A model generated the notes under the pieces. The model ran no database searches. It worked only from the letters and a program-made list of their open reading frames with translations, and had not been told where the DNA came from. Source: Setoptus koraiensis (lineage: Eukaryota > Arthropoda). From it: 64,000 nucleotides of DNA. The stretch is from contig CM106586.1 of the NCBI GenBank assembly GCA_048013815.1, positions 7,130,001 to 7,194,000 of the forward strand, given 5' to 3'. This document shows positions 45,972 through 57,297 of the stretch, piece after piece; the stretch's first letter is position 1; each line of letters opens with the position of its first letter. The translations under genes and the position numbers were made by a program.

Positions 45972-47489
45972 TGACGAAAGCCACTAGCGTCACCTACTGC
46001 AACAAACACGGTCCAGTGTTGTGTCCAGGCGACGATGAGCAGAGGAAACATACTGATTCAGTATTACTTGCTGCACCATGCAAGCAACCATTCGCCGACG
46101 CTTGACCATTGGCCATTCTTGGGCCGACTTGAGCACACACGGCGCGCATCGGCGGACAGGTGAGACGGCAGAGCGGCTTTAATGATGATGTGGTCACCCA
46201 ATGGCGAGCGAGGGAGAGAGGCAAGTTTGTCGAGGATAAGAATTTAAATGAGCCGACCAACGGACGAGAGCCTACCAACTTGGTAGTGCCGAGGATGGAC
46301 GACGAGCGAGAAGAAGAATTGCCAAACATCACAGCCGAATGATTAAAGGCGGCCAGTTGTTCGGCCGGCCGGCCGGCTCACATTGGTCTTGCCGTCCTGT
46401 CTCCATTGTCGCTGGCGTCGGCGTTGGGCCAGCAGTGATCTTGCCAGCCAGCCAGCCAGCAAGCCGCTCATATACGCAGCAGCACATGTATGCTGGCGAT
46501 CGCTGGCAAGCTCGCACACACACCGGCCAGTGGCCGGCCATCAACGGACACAGGCTGAACTTAAATAAAGTGATAGCCGGGGTTAATGAGAGTAAATTAA
46601 CTGTTTTTGTTATATTATGAATTCATTTTCCATCAAACATTTAATGAGTTTCTTGTTGTTGTTGCTGCCGTTGCCGCTGTTGCTGCTGCTGCATAATGAA
46701 ACGTTTGGCTCGCTCGGATAATTTTCTTCGCTGGGCCGTCTCGGCGCTGCTGTTCGCTCGCATTGGCGCTCGCAACGAGTCTCTTTCTTTTGGCGCTCGC
46801 TTCACTTTGGCTGATTATCGCTGCTCGTTGCATATGGCGTAAGTGTATAATATTGGCATATAATATTGTTGTATCGGCATATAATATCGTTATGTGGTCA
46901 CTAATGTAGTGCCAGTGTGTGATGTCAGTATATAGCATTAGTATGTGGTGTTAGTTGGTCGTATTAGTCGGCGCGTCGTGGCGGTTATTGCCACTAATAT
47001 ATACGAATATATATATATATATATATAAACGCGTATAAGTGTGTATAAATATGAATTTGTACATCTATATTGATCTTGTTAGCGGTTGGCGTAATGTTAA
47101 CCATAATGCAATAGTCGCGCTCGGCGCGCATTGTATGGCAAACAATGGACACATTATGTAATGATATTTAGCTGCCACTGCCACTGCAATTATGCTTGCA
47201 CTTGGTGGCAATGATAAAATCTAGTTAGCCCTCGTTATGCCGTCTGTTCGTCTGTCTGTCTGTCTGTCTCTCTTTCACCGTTACTCCATCGGCCGCGTAT
47301 TGGCCGCATATCGCCTGTGTATTACCTATGTATTATCTCTGACAATGCCAATAAGCCGACGAGAGAAATAACACTAAAAACAACATCCTTTCGCCGATCG
47401 CCTTGCATATGTTACATAATCAATCACTGGCACTGTGGCCGCTCGCACTTTGGCACTGACTCGTTTTTTTTATGCGACCCTCTCTCGCA

Positions 47490-47498
<9 letters not shown>

Positions 47499-47532
<34 letters not shown>
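47499..47532. repeat. (TG)n microsatellite
   Basis: About 17 TG dinucleotides. Confidence 0.9.
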
Positions 47533-47533
<1 letters not shown>

Positions 47534-47565
47534 TTGGAATTAGTATGTGATTACTTGTCTCGGCG

Positions 47566-47584
47566 CTGTTGTTGTTGTTGTTGC

Positions 47585-47618
<34 letters not shown>

Positions 47619-47660
47619 GCTGTTGTTGTTGTTGTTGTTGCTGCTGCTGCTGCTGCTGCT
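47566..47660. repeat. (TTG)n(CTG)n microsatellite
   Basis: About 95 bases of GTT triplets with two GCT interruptions, ending in seven CTG units. Reads as poly-Val or poly-Asn open frames that are not genes. Confidence 0.95.
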
Positions 47661-48296
47661 AATCACAATCAGATTGGCCAGCCGGCGAGAGACGACCTCT
47701 ATATACCATTGACACACAATGGACACACTAATATGCATTTGCGATGGTCTAATGGTCAATAAAATAACTGCAAACCAATCAAGCTAAGATATATATATCG
47801 TGTTAGCGATAGTGCATGGGATAGCGCATAACAATGAGCGTCACAATGAGCGCCACAATGAGCGCCGCCAGGCCAAGGCGATCGCCCAGCGATCGCTACC
47901 GACTTTTAGAGCAGGCCGAACAGGGCACCCATGGCCTCACTGTGAACAATTATTGCAACTGTCAGTGGGCAAAATGCCGTTTGCCAGCGCTCTCTCAGGC
48001 CACTTAACACTGTTAAGTTAACAGTGGCAAACAGGCCAATAACAGTGATAATAATAAGTGACTGGCCAGCCGAGATTGATTAATATTGATCGGATCGGGC
48101 AAGAGGAGATGGATTGGCGCACAGTGTGTACACTCGGGCGCCGATTGGACGCGGTGCGCTCGGTCAGTTTGCCACTGGACGATTGTTATCGCCGTCGCGT
48201 TCCATATTCCGCTCTCCGCTCGCTTACTCTTTGCTGCTTCCCTTGTGCTCATTATGCGCGCGACCGACAGATATTCCGACAGGTACCCTGCACAAG

Positions 48297-48380
48297 CAGC
48301 CAGATATTGCGCTCGAGCAGCTAGATGTTGTGCACAAACAGGCAGATAATTTGCTCAGACAGCCAGATATTGCGCTCATA
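48297..48380. repeat. Four-unit 21-bp minisatellite
   Basis: Units at 48297, 48318, 48339 and 48360, each beginning CAG and containing a CAGATATTGCGCTC-like core; units 1 and 4 are nearly identical, 2 and 3 diverged. In one plus-strand frame it reads as a heptad-like QPDIALE repeat. Confidence 0.85.
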
Positions 48381-48711
48381 CGGCGAGCAGCAGACAGCAA
48401 ACAGGGTGCCGGGCTGTGTAGGAGGGCCCGCCCATGGCACACTGTTTGCCCGAGCTCGACCGGTGCCGGTGCACCGTTATGCTGTGACGCAACGGCTCGC
48501 CGTGAGCAGGCCCTGTTTGCGCTGTGCAACAGGTTTCTGCCGCGGCATCACTTTCGCTCAGTCCGCCGGCCATCCGATGGCTAATGATCCGAACGGCAGC
48601 TCGCCGGAGCTGCAGCCCGCGAACGATTGCTTGTGGTTGCGCGACAGGACGAACGCAAAGAAATGGAAAGAACGAACGCAACGAAATCGAGCGAGCGAAA
48701 GCGACGCATTC

Positions 48712-48759
48712 GAAATGGCGCAAACAAATCGCAACGAAATGGCGCAAACAAGTCGAAAC
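48712..48759. repeat. Two-unit 24-bp direct repeat
   Basis: GAAATGGCGCAAACAA is followed by RTCGMAAC-type ends in both units (48712-48735 and 48736-48759), with about two differences. Confidence 0.8.
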
Positions 48760-49462
48760 GAAAGAGCGAAGGTGCCAGACTGTGGCTGCTGGCCCGAGCT
48801 GCGGACCGTCCGAGGCCGCTGTTCGCATTGGCACCGTTGGTCATCGTGGCGGCGGCGGCAGCAACGAGCTATCTCGTCTACACAATCTATGACGTGTACC
48901 TCTATCTATGACGTGTAGCTCGTCACAGCGTGACAGCATTGGCAACCCCAAAATCACCGGTACTGTCGTCGCCAATAACAAAGGTGACGGCCGGATCAAC
49001 GGGGCCCGACAGGCGAGCGCGTTCGTTCAGTGTTCGGCGGTAGCAGCAGCGACAGCAGCGGCAACCGGAGCGCCAGGGGTGGCAGTGGCAGTTAATTAAC
49101 TGCTCGTTTCAACTAGCGCAATCACAAGCCAGTTGTCAGTTGGTTGGGCCAAGGTAGCCGCCAAACAATCGCTTTTCAATATCATTCGAGGGCGCTGTTG
49201 GTGTTTGCGCGCGGCCGAAATCGCTGGCCGCGTTCGAGTTGACAGTGGCCAGTTGAGTGGTGAGTTGAGTCGCGGCTCGCGAGTTGCAGTTGCGCAATTC
49301 TGGCCATTTTTACCTGTTGTGTTTAGTTTTGTGTGTGTGTGAGTGTGTGTCGCTGTTGTAGAAGCCGTTGCAGAGGGAGTTTTACCTGTTGTAGAACGGG
49401 ACAAGCGAGCAGTGCGAGAGGAGAAACAGCCACCCTCACAGAGCGTTACATGAGAGCATCAT

Positions 49463-49530
49463 TCGAGCAACAACAGCAACAACTACAGCGACAACAACGG
49501 CAACAACAACGGCAGCAGCGAAAGCAACAA
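49463..49530. repeat. (CAA/CAG/CGG)n tract
   Basis: Glutamine-codon-like CAA/CAG triplet repeats with CGA and CGG interruptions. Confidence 0.85.
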
Positions 49531-49641
49531 TAATAACAGTGATAATGCAAATATGTGTGTGTGCGCTCGTTACAGTTAAACAGCGTCCATCGCAGCGATT
49601 GGAACGATAGTGTTGCTCGGCACACACCAACACCAACGACA

Positions 49642-49674
49642 CCGCAAACAACAGCAACAACAACAACAGCAGCG

Positions 49675-49707
<33 letters not shown>

Positions 49708-49722
49708 ACAACAGCAACCACC
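49642..49722. repeat. (CAA/CAG)n tract
   Basis: About 80 bases of mixed CAA and CAG triplets, giving a poly-Gln open frame with no other features. Confidence 0.88.
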
Positions 49723-50426
49723 TGAGCAGTCATTGCGTAACTGCATCAGTGTAACGGCACCGGCAAGTCAGGTGAGCGGCAGTTATCAGCGACGAGCATC
49801 GCCAGCAACAAACAGCCAGTGAGCCAGCTAGCCAACATATGATATCATCGGATAGGTTATGGTCATTCATTAGAGCAACAAGAAGCAGGCAGAAGAAGCA
49901 GAAGTGATTGCGCAAGCGAATAGGATTATTGCGTGCCTGTCATTGGCCACTATCAGTCATCACTAGCGCCACTTAATTATTGTTATTATTATTATTATTT
50001 TTGTTTTTATTGAGAGAAGAAGAAGAAGAAGCGAAGAAGAGAAGACGAAAAAGAATCGCACACTTAGCTAGCAGAGAATCGCCCAAGCGCCCAACTGAAC
50101 CCATCACCTGTGTGCAAAAAAGTGTGCTCAACAAGCCCGCATAAAACGGGGGCCTAGGTCGTCTGTGCACGGACAACAGAGATTACATAATATACAGGGA
50201 ACTATATAGAACTACTGTAGACTGTATAGACTGTATAACACAAACAGCAAAATTGTTGGCGCCCTTTTCGCCGGCTCTGGCCAGAGCACCGTCGAGACTT
50301 CAACTATTCAATTCTCGTCCGCCGTCCGTTCGGCACAGTAATCATCAGGTGGCGCCAAAAGCCAACAGCGGCAAGCAACCACAATCAACGGCAAGCGACC
50401 ACAAACAACAACAAGCGACGCAACAG

Positions 50427-50471
50427 CAACAACCCGAGAAGCAACAACCCGAAAAGCAACAACCCGAAAAG
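50427..50471. repeat. Three-unit 15-bp direct repeat
   Basis: Three copies of CAACAACCCGARAAG at 50427, 50442 and 50457, just upstream of the probable first exon boundary of the mucin-like gene. Confidence 0.9.
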
Positions 50472-50622
50472 CAACAAGCGAGCACAACAGCGATGGACCA
50501 ACTAAACTCAGGTAAGACATGGTGAACAGTTAGAGTTGGATATTTTCGCAGACACAACCATTCAACTCGCTTCTTATCTTCACGACAAATATTAAACCAT
50601 CAAAAAAAAAAAAAAAATCACG

Positions 50623-53600
50623 ATGCCAGCTAAACACTGTCTAGCGTCACTAGCGGCCGCTCGTCACATTACCGCCGCTAGGTGTCCACGGTCGTCCACT
50701 CATTCGGTGGCTTATTGGGCCGTGGTCGTCGTATTTATTGCCGCCACACATCACTATAATCAATTGACAGATGCACTGTCCAGTGACATTACTACTATTC
50801 AGCAACATCAACAAAAGCACAATACCATCGAGGCCCACAACGAGCTCAGTCACCAGCGGCCGCTCTACGCACAATCGGCCTTTATATCTAGCTTCGACGA
50901 CGACCAGCAATTGTTGAGCCAAGTCGCTCAGCATCGGGGGGCCCCACAGGCCCCTGTCGACACCAGCAGCGCCAACCAGAACAATGTCACTGGCGCACAA
51001 CAACATGAGCACAACAGTGATACAACAAGCGACCAAGCCAATAGGCACACCAGCGCCAGTGCCAGCTCAGTGGCCCCCTCTGGCGAACATACCGCAAGCG
51101 CAAATAAGTCACCTGTCGTGGTGTTGTCTCAAGTTAAGCAGCACGCAGACGACAGCGACGCGCAAGCCGACGCCGGCCCCTCTCAGGCCGACCTAGACAG
51201 TATCAGCGATCTGCTGGCCGCTGCCTCGGCAGACACCACATCTACCTCGATAGTGGCCGATGACTTTCGCGTTGCGCCACCGTCGCCCCCATCGCAGCCG
51301 GCCACTGCTGTGACTGCCACGGTTCCGTCGGCGTCGTCACAATCGCCCACAGCGACAAAATTAACAACAACAACAACTACAGTCCAGACAACAACTACAA
51401 CAACGCCACAAACGTCAACAGCGCCACAAACGTCAACAGCGCCACAAACGTCAGCTGCAACGCAAGCCGTTTCGCAAACAACAGTGCAAGCTGTGTCCAC
51501 TGCACCAACACAGGCCACAAATTCAATCACAGCAGAAATTGTACCGGTAACCGTCAACACGACGCCGGCAGCATCAACGCCGAAAGTGACAACCAGCGCG
51601 ACAGGTGAACTACCAACGACAACAACAACAACTGAAGCCGCTGCTGCAACCAAAACTCACCAATACGACGCAACGTCAAACAACCCAACAACGACAACAA
51701 CAACGAAAAGTGACACAACAACTAAATCAATCGTTTCCTTCCTGTCAAGTGAGCCGTCATCAACAACTGTCGCCCTGCTGTCATCGTCGCCGACAACAAC
51801 AACTCCATCAGCTGTCACAACAGCATCACTCGCGCCAACAACAACAACGACTGTAGCACCGTCATCAAGTGTCGCCAGTGTCATTGGACGAGACTCAACG
51901 TCGCCGGACAGCAGCACAACAACAGCGAAAGTTGCGCCGTTACAGCCAGCGCAACCTGTTGTTCCGATGACAGTTGTTGACATTGAAATGACAAGAGAAG
52001 TTGCGGTCGCGACATCATCAGCTGTTAATATAACCAATGAGCCCAGTGCGGCGGCAGTCAGCAATGCAAACACCGACGAGCGCCGAGCGAACAACTATGA
52101 CAATTATGAGATTAAAGCGCCGTGCTTGCCATCGTCGCAGCGATCATCGTCACAGCGCGACAACGGCGACAATCCTTGCCGTTACATAGTGGCCAATGCA
52201 CCTGTCGTGTCGTTCAACCGGACAACCCTGGCTGACAATGCGAGCGCATCAGCCAACCATCAGCAGCCCATTGTGAACGAGTTTGTATTTTTGCCAGAGG
52301 ACGAGGCTCTCCAATTTGAGCAGGAACAAGCCAGCAACAGTTCGGCATCAAACAACACGGCCACAATTATCTCCGACAAGGACCTCAAGGCCGAGCACAG
52401 GTCTCTGTCGTCGGGCGACGACATTGATCTGGGCGACGAACTGGCCGACGATGTGCCGACCACATCCGGCCACAGCTCTAGAACGAGCACGAGCACCGGC
52501 AACAGCCGTGACGATTCGTCGCTTGTTGATCTAGACTACGCTGTCAATGGCAACGACGACGAGCCGCCCACGCCTGGCCAGCAGCCACAACAAGCAAGCG
52601 TCATGAACAACAACAACAACAACAAGAACGTGGTCGCCTCGTCCAGATTCGGTGACATATCGGCTGCCAGCAACAGAGACGAAGATGACGACAGCGACAA
52701 TGGCGGCCGTGCCACTGGCAACGACGACGACGACGAAGACGAAAACGAGGAAGCCGATCGAGTTTTTGCCAACCACAAGCCGGCTACCCGAGCCAATGAG
52801 AAAGTGGCAAATAAAAGCGACGTTAGCTCGCCATCGGCAACGCCGACGGTGACGTCTGAGCCAACAAATGTGTTGTCGTCGACCACACTTAATTCCATAT
52901 TTAGCCGAGCCGCGGCCGGGCCCGTTGCAGTAACGGCGCCACCGAGCAACGGCGACGTCCAGCAGCAGCAGCAGCAAAACAGCCAAAACAATAGTGATCA
53001 GACCGGCTTTTGGAAGAATCAAAACATTTTCACCGCATTGAGCAACTTCTTTCGATCTAATAATAGACTGTCGTCGGCGGCCTCGTCCAAGGTAGAGCGC
53101 AGCAGCGGCAACGAGCAACAGCAGCAGCAGCCGGCCCCAACGACAAGCAAACCGACGATGCAAATTATATCGACATCCGTGAAAGTGTCCACCACACTAG
53201 CAACCGGCAATCAATCTACGCCAAGCGAGCTAAAATTATCGCCCAATGATACACTGAGACTCATCGGCCACAATTCAAATTACAAACACAATGCGGCCGC
53301 CACATTATCGGCGCCGCCGGCCGTATCATCCTCCTATCGGATTGATTACTCGGCAAGTCGATTGTCCAGTGACAGGCCACTGCTAGCGGTCGATCAATCA
53401 AACAACATTTCACCTGTCACGCCGAGCGCGACCACGACGACCACAACAACGACCCGAGCACCGACCACTATTAGTAGTAGCGTAAGTGTCAGAAAGAGCA
53501 TTGGCACCTTGCCACCGGCGCCACAGCTGACCGGCGCCACCGCAACAACAGCAACCACCGATCGAGTGGTGGCCGTCGCAGCCGCCAGAAATAGCAATCA

Positions 53601-56118
53601 CCACAACAGGTATTTTCATGAGCCCATGAGGAGATTGACCAGTCGCACCACCAATGCGGCCAGCAACAACAACAACGACGACAGACGAACCAACAACTGG
53701 CAGCCAGTGCAGCAGCCGCCCAGACAGCTCCGTCTGGCGGCCAGGCAACCCGTTAACAACATTTATTTGCCGACGGAAAACGGGGCCGACAGGGAAGAGG
53801 CAGAAATACTCACTCGCTTATCTATTCCGTCTCAATTAACGAGGTTGTCATCGTCCAACAACAACAACAACAACAACAACCAGCATCACAACAGTCGGCC
53901 CAACGAACAACAACAGTATTCTGGCCAGTATCGCAGCAGCGCCGTTTGGTCGCCGCCTAGCACAACCGCCAGTCCCCAGATATGGACCCAGAGGAGCCCA
54001 GTAGAGAGCACAACTATGCGACCACAACCAGTGCCGACATCTAGAATATCAAATAGGGCTCTCAAGTCGACATGGTCGTCGTATCTTGGCCTCACAAACG
54101 ATGAGGAGCATCTAATAAGTGGCGACGATCAGCAAAGGGGCCACAATGTGTTCAGTCGTGTCCCGAAGTCACTCACTGCGGCCCACATAACCCGTCCGTC
54201 CACCACCACCACCACAACCACAACGACATCAACAACTACCACCAGGAGGCCCTCGGTGGCGACTAGTGTTAGTTTTACCGTCCGCGGTGGCAATGGCACA
54301 ACCTCAACGGCTAAACACAATGGAACGACAATCGTTCGCCCCGTTGAGCCCTCTCAACAGTGGCAAACCAACACAACAACTACTAGATTCACAACTATAG
54401 ACATATCCGATGACAGTCCGTCTGACCGTGGTCACAATAGTACTGCCTCAAATAACGAAATAGTGACTATTATGTCTGCCGACTCGTCAAATTCTCGCCA
54501 AATGCGATTCCCACCCATGCCCACTGTTATCTCTCTTTTGCACAATGACGGCACACAACGGATGGCCGATTCGTCTGGTGTTACAACAGAGGCCCCGACA
54601 ACCACGATTAGTAGCACAACAACTTCTAGCGGCCCTACAACTGCCACGCCGACCACTACGCCGACCACCACATCAACCACCAGCACTACGCCAGTGCCAT
54701 CTACAAGCACCACAGAAACTCCCTCCACCACCACAACCACCACCACAACTACCACCGCTACTCAGGAGGTGACGTTCAGCGCCGAAAGGGCCGAAGAGAT
54801 ATTTAGACCAACGGCTGGCAGTATAAGTAGATTATCTCCAAGCAGAAAATCGGGGACTCAGCTGCAAAAAGAGACGCCCGACTCGTTCAAGCCTTCCACG
54901 ATGAACGTATATCCAAGTCAGGTTAAACAGCGCAGAATAAACCCACACCAACAGCATCAAGAAGGCTTGCTGTCAGGTGAGCAGTTTATATTGGGCTTGG
55001 CTGCATCCGGCGACAGCGAGTTTCAGAATTACCGATCTACACCAGTCGAAAAGAAACCCATCCAGAAGTCTATTCCCAAATTAGAGCAGCAGGAACTGGC
55101 CGATATCAAAGCACTCACTGCTGCTTGGGCAGCGCTTGTTAGCGAGTTCGACGGAAGCACTGAAGACCAGTTGGCCTCTGACGACTTCCATCATTCTCGG
55201 CACGTGGGCAGACCCAACAGTAATCAAGTGACGACACCAACCGCAGCCCCAGCACAACGGGAACGGGTAAGAGCATCAACGGAGCCGATCAACACAAATT
55301 TCAAGTTTAAACATATTAACAACAACAATAATAACGGAGTACAAAGCTCTAGAAGTAATAGTGCGGCGCCTCGAACAACGCGCAGGCCAGATATGGATGA
55401 CGAACAATATTACACAACCGCCTCTATATCCAATATTGCGACCAACAATGGTGTCAGCAATGGCAACGACAATAATAACAGGATCGACAATAACCCACCA
55501 GGTAGACCAGGTATAGACTATCCGATATATAGTGATATCCCCAAGACTTCATTTGATTGTCGTGAACACGATTACAGTGGCTTCTACGCAGACGTTGAAA
55601 GTGATTGTCAGGCTTATCATAGTTGTCACAAGGGTCGCGGTGGTAGACATACATTCCTGTGTCCTAATGGAACGCTGTTCTCTCAAGAGCTATTGACATG
55701 CGATTGGTGGTATAATGTTCAATGCAGCGAAACAAAATCATTCTTCCCCGTCACATCGGCGAGGCCGCCAACGTTGTCGCCATCAGCGAGCCTAACGGTC
55801 AACAACGATGTGTCCATGCTTGATATAGTCAATGGCAATGGAGCCGGTTTAGCCACTCTGATTAGTGGACTGGAAAATACTAATCACCATACTAACCAAC
55901 CTGGTATTGCAGATGAGGTTATTTCGTCCAGATCTAGACGCGAGCAGGAGACCAGCAATAGAAGACTGCATTCATCGCTTGAATCAAAATCGTTGGGCCT
56001 GTTAAACTCGGCCGAAAATCCGACAAATTTCGCCAATAGCGATAGTATGGAGGTGTCGGGAACATCTTGGCAACCCAGATTGTCTTTCCTAAGACGAATA
56101 TCCTCGTTGAGTCATTGA
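50623..56118 (+). CDS. Large mucin-like extracellular protein with one chitin-binding (CBM14) domain
   Basis: A single 1831-residue open exon. A hydrophobic segment at about residues 28-43 (VAYWAVVVVFIAA) is a signal peptide or anchor. Residues about 60-1630 are low-complexity: long Thr/Ser/Pro mucin blocks, Asn and Gln runs and acidic stretches, with almost no cysteines. A CBM14/peritrophin-A chitin-binding domain lies at about 1643-1706, with its six cysteines in order (FDC, DCQAYHSC, FLC, LTC, VQC). This is the layout of a CPAP1-type cuticle or apical matrix protein. The tail has a possible furin site RSRREQ. The start is uncertain: an exon at 50493-50511 (ATGGACCAACTAAACTCAG) has a strong GTAAGA donor, and splicing to the AG at 50628-50629 would stay in frame and replace the first two residues, although that acceptor is A-rich. 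Confidence 0.88.
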   Translation: MPAKHCLASLAAARHITAARCPRSSTHSVAYWAVVVVFIAATHHYNQLTDALSSDITTIQQHQQKHNTIEAHNELSHQRPLYAQSAFISSFDDDQQLLSQVAQHRGAPQAPVDTSSANQNNVTGAQQHEHNSDTTSDQANRHTSASASSVAPSGEHTASANKSPVVVLSQVKQHADDSDAQADAGPSQADLDSISDLLAAASADTTSTSIVADDFRVAPPSPPSQPATAVTATVPSASSQSPTATKLTTTTTTVQTTTTTTPQTSTAPQTSTAPQTSAATQAVSQTTVQAVSTAPTQATNSITAEIVPVTVNTTPAASTPKVTTSATGELPTTTTTTEAAAATKTHQYDATSNNPTTTTTTKSDTTTKSIVSFLSSEPSSTTVALLSSSPTTTTPSAVTTASLAPTTTTTVAPSSSVASVIGRDSTSPDSSTTTAKVAPLQPAQPVVPMTVVDIEMTREVAVATSSAVNITNEPSAAAVSNANTDERRANNYDNYEIKAPCLPSSQRSSSQRDNGDNPCRYIVANAPVVSFNRTTLADNASASANHQQPIVNEFVFLPEDEALQFEQEQASNSSASNNTATIISDKDLKAEHRSLSSGDDIDLGDELADDVPTTSGHSSRTSTSTGNSRDDSSLVDLDYAVNGNDDEPPTPGQQPQQASVMNNNNNNKNVVASSRFGDISAASNRDEDDDSDNGGRATGNDDDDEDENEEADRVFANHKPATRANEKVANKSDVSSPSATPTVTSEPTNVLSSTTLNSIFSRAAAGPVAVTAPPSNGDVQQQQQQNSQNNSDQTGFWKNQNIFTALSNFFRSNNRLSSAASSKVERSSGNEQQQQQPAPTTSKPTMQIISTSVKVSTTLATGNQSTPSELKLSPNDTLRLIGHNSNYKHNAAATLSAPPAVSSSYRIDYSASRLSSDRPLLAVDQSNNISPVTPSATTTTTTTTRAPTTISSSVSVRKSIGTLPPAPQLTGATATTATTDRVVAVAAARNSNHHNRYFHEPMRRLTSRTTNAASNNNNDDRRTNNWQPVQQPPRQLRLAARQPVNNIYLPTENGADREEAEILTRLSIPSQLTRLSSSNNNNNNNNQHHNSRPNEQQQYSGQYRSSAVWSPPSTTASPQIWTQRSPVESTTMRPQPVPTSRISNRALKSTWSSYLGLTNDEEHLISGDDQQRGHNVFSRVPKSLTAAHITRPSTTTTTTTTTSTTTTRRPSVATSVSFTVRGGNGTTSTAKHNGTTIVRPVEPSQQWQTNTTTTRFTTIDISDDSPSDRGHNSTASNNEIVTIMSADSSNSRQMRFPPMPTVISLLHNDGTQRMADSSGVTTEAPTTTISSTTTSSGPTTATPTTTPTTTSTTSTTPVPSTSTTETPSTTTTTTTTTTATQEVTFSAERAEEIFRPTAGSISRLSPSRKSGTQLQKETPDSFKPSTMNVYPSQVKQRRINPHQQHQEGLLSGEQFILGLAASGDSEFQNYRSTPVEKKPIQKSIPKLEQQELADIKALTAAWAALVSEFDGSTEDQLASDDFHHSRHVGRPNSNQVTTPTAAPAQRERVRASTEPINTNFKFKHINNNNNNGVQSSRSNSAAPRTTRRPDMDDEQYYTTASISNIATNNGVSNGNDNNNRIDNNPPGRPGIDYPIYSDIPKTSFDCREHDYSGFYADVESDCQAYHSCHKGRGGRHTFLCPNGTLFSQELLTCDWWYNVQCSETKSFFPVTSARPPTLSPSASLTVNNDVSMLDIVNGNGAGLATLISGLENTNHHTNQPGIADEVISSRSRREQETSNRRLHSSLESKSLGLLNSAENPTNFANSDSMEVSGTSWQPRLSFLRRISSLSH

Positions 56119-56307
56119 AACCAACCCTTGTCATCTCTATCTATTTATAAGTATGCGTACGTGTGTTAAAGCCCATTTCCAAGACATTTTGTCTTATAAG
56201 CTCTCTTGCCAATACTTTAAGCACACTATAAGCACAAAAATTAACTATCAGTATTATCGCGTATATCTTACCATGTAACATAGTGTCTCGTCCTAATTAA
56301 TGATAGA

Positions 56308-56313
56308 AATAAA
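56308..56313 (+). promoter_or_regulatory. Poly(A) signal of the CBM14 mucin gene
   Basis: AATAAA 190 bases after the stop codon, the first such signal downstream. Confidence 0.6.
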
Positions 56314-57245
56314 GAGTACCATTTTTATACTAATGTTATATTCGCCAAGTTATTATGTACAACAGTATAGCACAAGTGGGTGAACTTTTATCTAACGTGT
56401 AAGCTATGCGCTAGATAAAGGCATCTAATCAACAAGCTATCTTGGATGTAATCATGTTATATATCATAGTTACCTTGTAAAGCGTCGACTAGTCGACACA
56501 TGTCATGAAGCGCCATTTTGTCTGTGTTCTTCAAGACCATGATGATTGCTGAAAATGAATGTGTAGTTATAGCTGCGGCCGAAGCATGCGGCGCTTTGTA
56601 AGGGCTTTTGTGGGATTGTATTGAGAGGGTACAAGTGTTTTTTTGTAAGTGATTGGCATCACTTGAATTGTCGAGTAGTGATTGAGTTTTTGCTAGGCAG
56701 CGTCACAATAGCTTGTATCGAGTGCCGCCTATGCGAAAGTGTTGCGTAAACAAAAGTGAAACTTCACTCCTCTTGTGTGAACTGTTCATTAGCAAAGGAC
56801 TGGGAAGTGGGGTGAAAACATTTTGGCCAAGTAGGCTGTTTGAGGTAGCCATGCGTCTGGGCCAGAGAGTGAGTGGCCAGTGATGGTGGCATTGTGCTAG
56901 CGTTGGCGACAAAAGCGCGATAAAATGGCTCTATGGCTGGCTGGCTTGGCGCAAAGTAATTCTATCTATCTATCTTTTTGATCGTATCCCTCGACTGTTT
57001 GTTGAGATTTTGGCGCTTTTTTGCTGCTCACTTTGTGCCTTTTAGTGAGTGTGTGTGTCGCAGCCATGAATACGTCAGCAGCAGCATCAACGACATTATC
57101 GACAATGATGACAACGCCGGGTCAAATATGATTGTGGCATGTAACAAAAAGTGTCTTATTCCATGGTGCCTCGCAGTGGATAGGGATCATCTTCATCATT
57201 GTCGCTGTTGAGGCATGGCGCCTGGTAACGGCCATCAGCGGGTCG

Positions 57246-57247
<2 letters not shown>

Positions 57248-57296
<49 letters not shown>
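57248..57296. repeat. (TG)n microsatellite
   Basis: An uninterrupted GT/TG tract of 49 bases, the longest dinucleotide run in the window. Confidence 0.96.

Positions 57297-57297
<1 letters not shown>

Larger units (their letters stand above)
40493..50492. other. 10 kb repeat-rich intergenic region upstream of the CBM14 mucin gene
   Basis: No supported protein gene. The left end probably holds the J-domain gene promoter. The rest is rich in simple repeats: TTG/CTG runs (42962-42992, 47566-47660), GAGC/GAAA (43021-43062), TG (47499-47532), CAA/CAG (49463-49530, 49642-49722), minisatellites at 48.3 and 48.7 kb, and a perfect hairpin at 45.9 kb. The part from about 48 kb on is probably promoter and 5' untranslated sequence of the mucin-like gene, because an exon with a strong donor lies at 50493-50511. 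Open frames here come from the repeats. Confidence 0.5.

Noticed and set aside
47424-47762. Open frames of poly-Asn, poly-Val or poly-Gln around TTG/CAA tracts
   Set aside because: They are products of trinucleotide microsatellites with no flanking coding signal.
48114-48584. 156-codon open frame over the 21-bp minisatellite
   Set aside because: No initiation context, splice signals or domain; reported only as a repeat with a curious frame.
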